Below, piece after piece: positions 1 through 7,109 of a DNA stretch of 9,534 nucleotides. The notes under the pieces were generated by a model. That model had not been told where the DNA came from, searched no databases, and saw only the letters and a program-made list of their open reading frames with translations. This DNA is from Nocardioides sp. Its GTDB lineage: Bacteria > Actinomycetota > Actinomycetes > Propionibacteriales > Nocardioidaceae. The stretch lies in NCBI GenBank assembly GCA_030452025.1, contig JAKDNC010000091.1, positions 1-9,534 of the forward strand. Reading direction: 5' to 3'. A program made the translations under genes and the position numbers. Position 1 is the first letter of the stretch; every line of letters begins with the position of its first letter.

Positions 1-3000
1 CAGTCCGCTCGAACGAATCCGACGCCGCGAACACCTCAGCGGTCACCGACACCGACTGCGCACTCACAGCGGAGGAGCCGAGGCTATCGGTCACGGTCAG
101 GGTGATCTCATAGTCTCCGCCGGCGGCGTAGGAGTGCGAGGCAGCCTCCCCTTGGGAGTCGGTCGTGCCGTCACCCCAGTTCCAGGAGTATGTGAGCGTC
201 GCACCATCGGAGGCGGCCGAGTCCCCGGCGTCCACGTTCGCGTTCAAGCCGGAGACCGATGCGGAGAACTGCGCTGTCGGATCGGCGTGTGTGACCGTGA
301 CCTGCTCCGTCGTCTGCGCTGTTCCGCCTTGGTCGTCTGTGACCGTCAGGGTCACCGTGTAGAAGCCGGCCGCGCCATAGGAGTGGGACGCGACCTGTCC
401 GGTTGAGGAATCACCGTCTCCCCAGTCCCAGTCGTAGGAGACGATCTGCCCATCAGGGTCCGTGGATCCCGCACCGTCTGCCGTCACGGTGAGGCCCGCG
501 ACGCTGGTCCCCATCTCTGCGTTCGGCGCAATATTCGGCCCGGTCACGGTCACCGTCTGGTCGCTTGTCGCGGTGAGCCCGTTGCTGTCGACCACGGTGA
601 GGGTGACGGTGAAGGTGCCGGTCTCGGCGTAGGTGTGCGCCGTCGTCTCCCCGGTCGCCTCAGGGCTGCCGTCGCCGAAGTCCCATCGGTACTGCTCGAG
701 TGTGGCCCCGCCGTTCGCGGAGGAGGCGGAGGCGTCGACCGTGACATCGAGGTCCTCGGTGGTCGCGGTGAACGACGACGTCGGGGCCCCGAAGCCCTTG
801 CCGATGCCGTAGTGCGTCGCCACCTGGCTCGGATCGAGGGCCCGCCCATACACGGCGACCTCATCGATCGCGCCGTCGAAGTAGTTCGAGCCTGGGCCGT
901 TCGGCCATCCGTTGAGGTTGTCGCCACCGACCCGCCAATACCCCGTATAGCTCTGCGCAGTCGTCACCGCGCTATTCGTCGCCACTACAGCACCGTCGAC
1001 ATAGAGCGCTGTACCGTCAGTGCTCTGTGAGGCGACGACGTGATGCCATTCGCCGTCGTTGTAGCCCGCAGCGCTCTGGATGGTCTGGGCCGAGCCCGGG
1101 TAGACACCGAAGACGAGCTGCCCGGAATTCGACATGTACACGTGACGGTCGTAGCTGGTGGAGTTCCCGGACGGCGAGTTGCCGTACCCGATCAGCTTCC
1201 CGCCCTGCGAGCTTGTGGTGCGGAACCAGAGCTCAGTGGAGAACTCCGCAGATGCTGCCATGGTCGAGCTGCTCACGACGCGCCCGGAATTCGATCCGTC
1301 GAAGTCCGAATACCCGGTCGACGAGTTCTCGATGCCGGGCGCACCCGGGGTGACACCGCTGCCGGCGACAGGCGGGTTGCCCCCTGCCCAGTCCTGCATC
1401 GTGTCGCCGAGAGGGTAGTAGAGCTGGGGTCCGTCGTCCAGGACCGCGGACACGTAGTCGGAGGCTACTCCTGTAGCCACGGTCGTCGTCACCGGTTGAC
1501 TCGTCACGGAGTTCCCGTCGCCATCGCGGACCACGACGGTGTACGACACCGACGATCCCGGGGTCGCCGTCGTGTCCTCGAGAACGATGCTCGGCTGCTC
1601 CCACCAGGTCGAGGGCACGGTCACCGTGTCGACGGGTGCACCCGCACCGGCACGTCGCAGTTCGTAGGTGAGGTCCAGGTCGTCACGGTCCCAGTTGCCC
1701 GGCACCGAGACGCGGACGCGGCCGGGGTTGAGAGAGTTCGCCGCCGGATGCCAGTCCGAGCCGGAGTTGCGTGGCCCGTCCTTCGCCCCCTGCGGCGGGT
1801 TGGTCGAGAACCTGACGATCCCCTCGAAGCGCTGATTGTTCACTCCGGGGAACTCGCCGGCGACCGAGATGATGTCCCCGACTCCGGTGATCGAGAGCCC
1901 TGCCTGGCCCAGCCCGGAGGTCGTGCCGGTGTAGAAGTCGGGATACCACGCGTATGCGGACGGCCCGGGCGTCCCCTCCCAATTCTGGTACGTCCTCCCT
2001 GCATGAGGATTACGGCCGAGAAGTCCCCGGGCATCAGTCGTATACGCCTCGACGTATCGGTAGGTCCGGGGGCTCTGCTCAGGATGGAGTCCCATGGTCG
2101 AACAGGCGTGGGTGTGGCTCGTCGTGTAGACCGTCGTTCCGGTGGAGTAGACACCGTAGTGATCCCCGAGGCAGTCGGAGATCCAGCGCACCTCACCGGT
2201 GTCGGCTTCCGCCGCGAAGGTGCCCTCGAGATTTCCTGTGGCGAGGTTGGCGAAGACCCACCCGGTCCCATAGACGGCGTCGTCGTCCGTGGCGAGCGCG
2301 AAGATGCCCGCCTTTCCGCGGGTGCTTCCGGTCCCCTTTCCGTTCTTGACGGTCTGAGGAAGAGCCCACGCCGCATCGACCGCACCCGTCAGGTCATCGA
2401 TGGCGGCGGCCCCACGCATAGTGGTGTTGCCGTTCACCTCGGAGAAGCGTCCGCCGAGGATGATCTTCTCGCCGCCCGGATCCGCGACCATGGCGTCGAC
2501 CTGCCGGTCCGTCTGGGGTGCCCACGGCATGAGTGCACCGTTACCCGCGGAGAACGCAGCGGCGTTCTGCCGAGAGGTCCCGTTCGCCTGTGTGAAGAGA
2601 CCTCCGGCGTAGACCATGGAACCGTGCGCGACGAGCGCGAAGACACCCGTGCCTCCGACGGAGGGGGTGAAGCCGGAGACCAGCTGTCCGGTTGCCGCGT
2701 CCAGGGCGGCGATGCTGTAGCGGGTCTGCCCATTGACCGAGTTGAACGATCCGCCGATGTAGATCCGGCTGCCGTCCGGTGACGCGGCAACGGCCTTGAT
2801 GACCCCGTTGACCTGCGGTGCAAAGGGAAGCAGGTCGCCGGTGGTGATGTCGTAGGCCAGGATGTTCGAACGCGGGGTGAGCTGAGTACCGGGAGCCGCC
2901 AACGGCGCCCTCGCGTTGTCGAAGTCCCCCACCGCATACACGGTGGTGCCGATCGTCGCCTGCGCCCACACGTATCCGTTGTCGATCTGGACCGTCGGCA

Positions 3001-3193
3001 GCGGATCCGCGGTGACGACGTCATCGTTGCGCTGCAGGAGCGGCGGCGGTGAGGGCTCCGCCGCATCCGCCGTGGCGCCGAAGGACAGGGAGAGCACCGC
3101 CGCCATCCCTCCGACGAGCAGCGCCATCGACACCAGGAGCCCGAAGACCTGCCGCAATGCCAATGCGTCACGTCGAGGTGAAGTCGTCATCAT
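1..3193 (-). CDS. Large secreted surface protein: beta-propeller-like region, LamG, three PKD domains (3' end outside window)
   Basis: One reading frame stays open for 1064 codons and leaves the window at base 1, so the C-terminus is missing. Residues 1-45 form a signal peptide: RR near the start, a hydrophobic core at about 16-38, and an Ala-rich cleavage region near 42-45. Residues about 50-450 carry repeated 'IGGSF..VNG' / 'ILGGRFSEVNG' / 'AALDAATG' blades, as in actinobacterial beta-propeller-like surface proteins, with a probable disulfide pair C341/C364 around a GDHYGVY motif. Residues about 585-795 are a LamG/concanavalin-like jelly-roll (YYPLGD start, GEWHHV at 714-719). Three PKD domains follow, with cores WDFGDG (837-842), WDWGDG (922-927) and WNWGDG (1004-1009). 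The last residues, SDSFERT, look like the start of a further domain. It is likely exported and binds glycan or protein outside the cell. AGGAA at 3197-3201 lies 6 bases from the second ATG (3190) but 3 from the first (3193), so 3190 may be the true start. It lies 43 bases after the lipoprotein gene, probably in one operon. Confidence 0.9.
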   Translation of the reverse strand, partial: MMTTSPRRDALALRQVFGLLVSMALLVGGMAAVLSLSFGATADAAEPSPPPLLQRNDDVVTADPLPTVQIDNGYVWAQATIGTTVYAVGDFDNARAPLAAPGTQLTPRSNILAYDITTGDLLPFAPQVNGVIKAVAASPDGSRIYIGGSFNSVNGQTRYSIAALDAATGQLVSGFTPSVGGTGVFALVAHGSMVYAGGLFTQANGTSRQNAAAFSAGNGALMPWAPQTDRQVDAMVADPGGEKIILGGRFSEVNGNTTMRGAAAIDDLTGAVDAAWALPQTVKNGKGTGSTRGKAGIFALATDDDAVYGTGWVFANLATGNLEGTFAAEADTGEVRWISDCLGDHYGVYSTGTTVYTTSHTHACSTMGLHPEQSPRTYRYVEAYTTDARGLLGRNPHAGRTYQNWEGTPGPSAYAWYPDFYTGTTSGLGQAGLSITGVGDIISVAGEFPGVNNQRFEGIVRFSTNPPQGAKDGPRNSGSDWHPAANSLNPGRVRVSVPGNWDRDDLDLTYELRRAGAGAPVDTVTVPSTWWEQPSIVLEDTTATPGSSVSYTVVVRDGDGNSVTSQPVTTTVATGVASDYVSAVLDDGPQLYYPLGDTMQDWAGGNPPVAGSGVTPGAPGIENSSTGYSDFDGSNSGRVVSSSTMAASAEFSTELWFRTTSSQGGKLIGYGNSPSGNSTSYDRHVYMSNSGQLVFGVYPGSAQTIQSAAGYNDGEWHHVVASQSTDGTALYVDGAVVATNSAVTTAQSYTGYWRVGGDNLNGWPNGPGSNYFDGAIDEVAVYGRALDPSQVATHYGIGKGFGAPTSSFTATTEDLDVTVDASASSANGGATLEQYRWDFGDGSPEATGETTAHTYAETGTFTVTLTVVDSNGLTATSDQTVTVTGPNIAPNAEMGTSVAGLTVTADGAGSTDPDGQIVSYDWDWGDGDSSTGQVASHSYGAAGFYTVTLTVTDDQGGTAQTTEQVTVTHADPTAQFSASVSGLNANVDAGDSAASDGATLTYSWNWGDGTTDSQGEAASHSYAAGGDYEITLTVTDSLGSSAVSAQSVSVTAEVFAASDSFERT

Positions 3194-3196
3194 CAG

Positions 3197-3201
3197 TTCC
3201 T
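3197..3201 (-). promoter_or_regulatory. Ribosome binding site deciding the start of the PKD/LamG protein
   Basis: AGGAA on the minus strand precedes a tandem ATGATG. The spacer is 3 bases to the first ATG (3193) and 6 to the second (3190), so the second ATG has the more usual spacing. Confidence 0.5.
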
Positions 3202-3236
3202 GTCAGCGGTTCTTGAAGGGCAAGCCTGGTAGCTGG

Positions 3237-4034
3237 TCACGGAGTCGTGCCGGTGAACGTCGCCACCGGTTCGCCCGCTGAATAGTTCACGCGCACCGTC
3301 ACGGGGCGCTCGTCGGCCGGATCCATCATGAATACGTACGTGCCGCCTGCGGTGCCTCCCGCCGGCACGTCACCGAGCAGCGGATCATTCGGGGAGGCCC
3401 AGGTGGGCACGCCGACCTCGCCGCCTTCCGCAGTGAGCGCGACGACGGCTGATCCCACCGGCTGCGGCACGTCCGATTCGTTCGCGATCTGCACCTCGAC
3501 GATGACTGCGGGCCCCGTGTATTCGCCGGGGGTCTCGGCGGTGAGAGTGGTCGTGGTGACCGAGGTGATCGAGACGACGACCTCGGTCGGCAGAGCGACG
3601 CCATCGCCGATCCGCCCCTCCACCTCCGGTAGCACCGGCGCTGCGGTCGGCCCTTCGGCGGTCGGGTCCTCGGGCTCCCGCCAGTCGTCCGTGGCATTGA
3701 GGTCGGAGTCCGCATCCGGGTCGGTCTCACCGTCTTCCCCGCTACCGGCACCGTCTCCGGCGTCCTCTCCTTCGGGCATACCCTCGTCCTCGGGATTCCC
3801 GGGCGCCGTACCGTCATCAGTGGTCGGCTCATCACCCTCCGGAGCCGAGGGGGCTGCGGTGCCCGGCGCCGGAGGCGGCTCCTCGGTGGAGACGGTCGGG
3901 GCTCCCTGCTCAGGCGGCTCGGGTGCGCATCCTGCGAGCGCGAGGCAGAGCAGCAACCCGGCTGCCGCGGCGAGGCCGGAAACCACCGAGCGTATTCGCG
4001 AGCCCGCACTGCGCACTTCGGACGAGCAGGTCAT
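3237..4034 (-). CDS. Lipoprotein with long acidic stalk and Ig-like C-terminal domain
   Basis: This 265-residue protein has a type II signal peptide: Arg residues at 8, 13 and 15, a hydrophobic stretch at about 17-34, and the lipobox LAGC at 33-36. Lipidation at C36 would anchor it to the outer face of the membrane. Residues about 37-135 are low-complexity and rich in Pro, Glu, Asp, Gly and Thr, hence strongly acidic and probably disordered, as expected of a wall-spanning spacer. Residues about 138-265 look like a beta-sandwich resembling the DUF4352/telokin-like fold: 'VIVEVQIANESD' in the middle, then 'DVPAGGTAGGTYVF' and a final 'TVRVNY' strand. Family assignment is by eye and tentative. 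The start is well supported by AGGAG six bases before the ATG. It is followed closely by the large PKD/LamG gene, so the two products may work together at the cell surface. Specific function unknown. Confidence 0.85.
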   Translation of the reverse strand: MTCSSEVRSAGSRIRSVVSGLAAAAGLLLCLALAGCAPEPPEQGAPTVSTEEPPPAPGTAAPSAPEGDEPTTDDGTAPGNPEDEGMPEGEDAGDGAGSGEDGETDPDADSDLNATDDWREPEDPTAEGPTAAPVLPEVEGRIGDGVALPTEVVVSITSVTTTTLTAETPGEYTGPAVIVEVQIANESDVPQPVGSAVVALTAEGGEVGVPTWASPNDPLLGDVPAGGTAGGTYVFMMDPADERPVTVRVNYSAGEPVATFTGTTP

Positions 4035-4105
4035 CCCGTACTCCTGACTCCCGCGACTTCACACCGCGTCATTGCGGCGGAGCCGCGAGGCTGCGTCTCC
4101 CCACC

Positions 4106-4134
4106 ATCGTAAACTCACCACATACTACGCGCAA
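4106..4134 (-). promoter_or_regulatory. Sigma-70-type promoter of the lipoprotein/PKD operon
   Basis: The minus strand reads TTGCGC (4134-4129), a 17-base spacer, then TACGAT (4111-4106). The -10 fits the actinobacterial TAnnnT pattern and the spacing is optimal. It lies in a locally AT-richer stretch of the 143-base gap between the phosphatase stop and the lipoprotein start. The predicted leader is about 65 bases. Confidence 0.55.
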
Positions 4135-4177
4135 CCGGCAAATCGGACATCCGAAGTCTCGCTCCTCGGATCCCGCG

Positions 4178-4783
4178 TCACGCGAGATGGCCGCCGAGCT
4201 GCCGCACGATGGCCGCCGTGGCCTCCGAGACCTCCTCCAGGGCGGCGCGATGGGCCCACCGGTTCCGCCCATGGCCGTCCACGATGTCCGGCCCATCCGC
4301 GCGCCGGGCGGGCCCCCAGCGCGGACGTCTGCCCTGGATCGTCCCGCGAACCACGCGTGCCCGATCCAGATGCGTGGCATACCGCGCGACCTCACCGAGG
4401 TGTCCGGTCTGCGCAGCCGCATCGAATCCCTCCCCCAGGTGCGCCGCCTCGCGAAGGGTGTAGGTGCGTCCCCGCACCTCGGGTGCGGCGAGGACCACGT
4501 CCGCTCGGACATCGCGGGAGGAGACCAGGATCAGTGCGGCCGCTTCCAGCAGATCGGGATCGATGCGTCGTGAGCGATGTGCACCCGCCTCCGCCACCCA
4601 GTCCCCGCCGTCGCGCCACGTCGCCACCCGGAAGCAGATCTCGCGGCCGCTCCGCGCCAGCGTGCCAGCGCTGGCCACCTGGACATCGGGATGCTCTGCG
4701 AGCCCGCGCCGCAGGAGCAGCTCCGCCAGCGGCGATCGACAGACGTTCGCGGCGCAGACCATCAGGAGCAGCTCAGGACTCAT
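4178..4783 (-). CDS. Low-molecular-weight protein tyrosine phosphatase-like protein
   Basis: This 201-residue cytoplasmic protein begins with the phosphatase P-loop at residues 9-18 (VCAANVCRSP). It contains the catalytic CX5R motif: C10 nucleophile, R16 for phosphate binding, S17 next to it. The usual family form is CxGNxCRS, so Ala replaces Gly at position 12. The family's general-acid Asp normally sits in a DP motif near the C-terminus; here the matching segment reads DIVDGHGR (166-173), with D169 followed by Gly. At about 200 residues it is longer than the classic 150. Wzb-type members dephosphorylate tyrosine kinases that control polysaccharide polymerisation and export, which fits the neighbouring glycosyltransferases, but no kinase is in the window. 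The ATG at 4783 was chosen because the P-loop follows at once, as in the family, and GAGG lies 7 bases upstream. The frame stays open upstream, but that extension (to 4987) is Arg/Pro-rich and shows no family similarity. Confidence 0.85.
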   Translation of the reverse strand: MSPELLLMVCAANVCRSPLAELLLRRGLAEHPDVQVASAGTLARSGREICFRVATWRDGGDWVAEAGAHRSRRIDPDLLEAAALILVSSRDVRADVVLAAPEVRGRTYTLREAAHLGEGFDAAAQTGHLGEVARYATHLDRARVVRGTIQGRRPRWGPARRADGPDIVDGHGRNRWAHRAALEEVSEATAAIVRQLGGHLA

Positions 4784-5032
4784 CTCTCCGCCTCGAGCAC
4801 ACCCGGCCGCCGGGGCCGCACCGTAGCCGCGCGCTTCAGGGGGTCGGTGCCGTGAACTCCCGCAGTGAGCATTCGCCCGCACTGATGGCCGGCACGGTCG
4901 CGGCTGATGGGGGCTCCACGGGCGCAACCCTTCTTCCCGCGGGCGGGCTGGTGGTACGACAGAGCGATCACAATGCCTCCCCGGCATGGAACAGCAGGGC
5001 GGGGCGGCCTGCCGTGGGGTACAGCTCTCCCC

Positions 5033-5061
5033 ATCCTGCCATGTCGGGCATCTAGTGTAAA
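5033..5061 (-). promoter_or_regulatory. Candidate promoter for the phosphatase gene
   Basis: The minus strand reads TTTACA (5061-5056; five of six match TTGACA), a 17-base spacer, then CAGGAT (5038-5033; keeps the conserved A2, A5 and T6). If used, it gives an unusually long leader of about 240 bases before the phosphatase ATG. Confidence 0.4.
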
Positions 5062-5075
5062 ACGGACAAATGATT

Positions 5076-5081
5076 CATAAT
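5076..5081 (+). promoter_or_regulatory. Possible -10 element for the GT2 fusion gene
   Basis: CATAAT sits in the AT-rich island 20 bases before the GTG start. The hexamer 17 bases upstream (TAGTGT) is a poor -35, so the promoter may need an activator, or the true one may lie elsewhere. The ATGA-T-TCAT near-palindrome at 5070-5078 overlaps it. Confidence 0.25.
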
Positions 5082-5101
5082 CGGAGGCCTGAGGGATAAC
5101 T

Positions 5102-7030
5102 GTGTCGTCGTTGCCGTCGACACCGGAGCTGAGGAGCAACGTGGCCGCACAGCGCACCACCGGTTACGCGGTGATCATCGTGAACTACGGAGATCCCGCA
5201 TTGGTCGCGGGGAACATCGGTCCCGATGTCGATGAGGATGACCGTGCCCTCGTCGTGCTGGTCGACAACTTCCACAGCCAGAAATCCCGTGCCAGCGCGG
5301 CGGCCCTGTGCATAGAGCGCGGCTGGCTCTTCATCGCCGCAGCGAACGATGGTTTCGGAGCAGGCGTCAATCTCGGGGTCGCCGCGGCCCGCCGGTGGGG
5401 GTACCACGCATTCATCACGTTGAACCCCGATGCGGTCGCCCCGATGGCTGTGCTGCGCGAGCTCGCCCGACACGTCACCGCCGACCCGCTGGCCCTCGTC
5501 TCGCCCTTCATGGACACCGGAGACGGAGCGCCGCACTTCCGAGGTACGAGGATGCACCGCCGCACAGGCCAGATGCGCTCCGGCTGGTCAGAACTCGACG
5601 AGGACCCCGAGTGGGCCAACTGGCTCAGCGGAGCCTGCTTGGCTTTCAGTGCCCGAGCTTTCGACCTGCTGGGAGGCTTCGATGAGGACTACTTCCTCTA
5701 CTGGGAGGACGTCGACATCTCCCGGCGCGCTGCGGAGCAGGGGATGCGCCTAGAGATCCGTCCCGATCTGCTCATCGTGCATGACGAGGGCGGCACCCAG
5801 GAGGCCGGGAGCTCCCGGACCAAGTCACCGACCTACTACTTCTACAACATTCGCAACCGGATGCTGTTCGGGCGCCGCCATCTGCGTGGCAGGCAGTGGG
5901 CGGGCTGGGTGGCGGCGTCTCCGCGCCAGTCCGCCAGGATCTGGATGCGAGGAGGTCGGAAGCAGGCTCTCACCGAGCCGAAGGGGCTCCTCGCCGCGGC
6001 CCGTGGACTGCTCGCAGGGGCTGGCCAGCTGCTCCGCCGCCCACCGTCCACCTCCCCCCGAGGGACAGAGTTGAAGCGTGGGATCCGAGCCCCGGGTCCC
6101 GAGGCGGCTGGGCCCCTCCGGATCACGGTGGCCATCCCGTCGTATCGGCGCCCGGAACGACTGGCCGCTCTGCTCGCAGCTCTGCCAGAACGAATCGCGG
6201 AGACCCCGGACGTCGTCGTCGATGTGCTCGTCATCGACAATGACCCCGCCGGCTCCGCTCTTGACGCCGTCACGAGCTCGCCGCTGGAGCCGCGATACGT
6301 CCACGAGACCACGCCGGGCATCTCCGCAGCGCGGAACCGGGCACTGGACGAGTGCCGCACCAGTGATCTCCTCGCCTTCCTCGATGACGACGAGATCCCC
6401 CGTGCCGGGTGGCTCTCCTCGCTGATGGACGTCTGGCGTCACCATCGCGTTGCCGCGGTGGCCGGCCGTCTCGTCTCCGTCTTCGAGGAAGGCACGGACC
6501 CCTGGATGATCGCCTCGGGGACCTTCTATCGGCGCCAGCGCCCCACCGGCACCCGGCTCCCAGCCGCCTCCACTGCGAACCTGCTCCTGGACCTGCCCCA
6601 GGTCCAGGAGCTCGGGCTCCGCTTCGAGGGGTCCCTCGGACTCAGCGGTGGCGAGGACACGATGTTCACCAAGCAGCTCGTGCAGCGGGGTGGCACCCTC
6701 CTGTGGTGCAACGAGTCGGAGGTCGAGGACACCGTCGTCGCCAGCCGCCTCACCCGGGAATGGGCGACTCAGCGTGCGTTCAGCGCCGGCAATGGTCTGG
6801 TGCACGTCAATCTCCGCCTGGCCCAGACCTCGACGCATCGTCTGGCCCTGCGGGGCCGTTACCTCCTCGGCGGGACCGCGCGGGTCACCGCCGGACTGGC
6901 ACGGCATCACTACGGCCGCGCACGGCGACATCTGAGGCACGATGCCCGCGGGATGCGCACCTTCCACCGCGGGCGCGGAATGCTTGCCGGCGCTCGGGGC
7001 CACCACTACCAGGAGTACGCACGTACCTGA
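5102..7030 (+). CDS. Two-domain GT2 glycosyltransferase fusion
   Basis: This 642-residue protein joins two family 2 glycosyltransferase domains. Domain 1 (about 22-260) resembles WbbL-type rhamnosyltransferases: VIIVNYG (24-30), NDGFGAGVNLG (82-92), LNPDA (107-111, in place of DxD), LSGACLAF (175-182), then GGFDEDYFLYWEDVD (191-205) with acidic catalytic residues. A basic, Ala-rich linker spans about 260-339. Domain 2 (340-642) has VAIPSYRRPE (343-352), VIDNDP (377-382), PGISAARNR (405-413), the metal-binding LDDDE (427-431) and GGEDTMF (516-522). No membrane-spanning segment is evident, so it probably acts at the inner membrane face on a lipid-linked acceptor. Sugar donors cannot be read from sequence. 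The GTG at 5102 was chosen for GAGGG (5091-5095) six bases upstream; an in-frame GTG at 5141 with AGGAG four bases upstream is an alternative. It leads into the CapK-like gene 79 bases on. Domain 2 is paralogous to the minus-strand GT2 at the right end. Confidence 0.92.
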   Translation: MSSLPSTPELRSNVAAQRTTGYAVIIVNYGDPALVAGNIGPDVDEDDRALVVLVDNFHSQKSRASAAALCIERGWLFIAAANDGFGAGVNLGVAAARRWGYHAFITLNPDAVAPMAVLRELARHVTADPLALVSPFMDTGDGAPHFRGTRMHRRTGQMRSGWSELDEDPEWANWLSGACLAFSARAFDLLGGFDEDYFLYWEDVDISRRAAEQGMRLEIRPDLLIVHDEGGTQEAGSSRTKSPTYYFYNIRNRMLFGRRHLRGRQWAGWVAASPRQSARIWMRGGRKQALTEPKGLLAAARGLLAGAGQLLRRPPSTSPRGTELKRGIRAPGPEAAGPLRITVAIPSYRRPERLAALLAALPERIAETPDVVVDVLVIDNDPAGSALDAVTSSPLEPRYVHETTPGISAARNRALDECRTSDLLAFLDDDEIPRAGWLSSLMDVWRHHRVAAVAGRLVSVFEEGTDPWMIASGTFYRRQRPTGTRLPAASTANLLLDLPQVQELGLRFEGSLGLSGGEDTMFTKQLVQRGGTLLWCNESEVEDTVVASRLTREWATQRAFSAGNGLVHVNLRLAQTSTHRLALRGRYLLGGTARVTAGLARHHYGRARRHLRHDARGMRTFHRGRGMLAGARGHHYQEYART

Positions 7031-7109
7031 TCGCCTCGGAAGCCGTGCGTGCTGGTGCACCCGGCGCAAGCAGCAACGCCAGAACACCTGGCGGACACGA
7101 AGCCGAACC

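Larger units (their letters stand above)
4784..5101. other. Divergent intergenic region between phosphatase and GT2 fusion genes
   Basis: These 318 bases separate divergent genes. Most is GC-rich without a convincing gene. An AT-rich island at about 5051-5082 stands out and holds candidate promoter elements for both strands. Small perfect inverted repeats are present: CCCGG/CCGGG at 4802-4814, close to the phosphatase start, and ATGCC/GGCAT with a 5-base loop at 4973-4987. Either could be a chance product of composition. No riboswitch or RNA gene was recognised. Confidence 0.6.

Noticed and set aside
1121..1296. Repeated CCCGGAATTCGA in the LamG region
   Set aside because: Two copies from similar Ser-Asn-Ser-Gly peptide stretches; no wider repeat or mobile element structure.
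1040..2782. Plus-strand open frame of 580 codons opposite the PKD/LamG gene
   Set aside because: Its translation is Arg/Gly/Val-rich without domains, while the opposite strand encodes clear LamG and propeller motifs. It is a high-GC shadow.
3328..4047. Plus-strand Ser/Gly/Pro-rich frame of 239 codons opposite the lipoprotein gene
   Set aside because: It mirrors the acidic low-complexity stalk on the other strand. The minus-strand frame has a lipobox, signal peptide and strong ribosome binding site.
4069..4081. GCGGC/GCCGC hairpin between phosphatase and lipoprotein genes as a terminator
   Set aside because: Only a 5-bp stem with a 3-base loop and no T-tract. It lies downstream of the lipoprotein promoter, within the lipoprotein leader.
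4780..5160. Minus-strand 126-codon frame ending in an ATGA overlap with the phosphatase start
   Set aside because: The overlap looks like translational coupling, but the frame overlaps the GT2 fusion start on the other strand, its product shows no family features, and it spans the candidate promoters.
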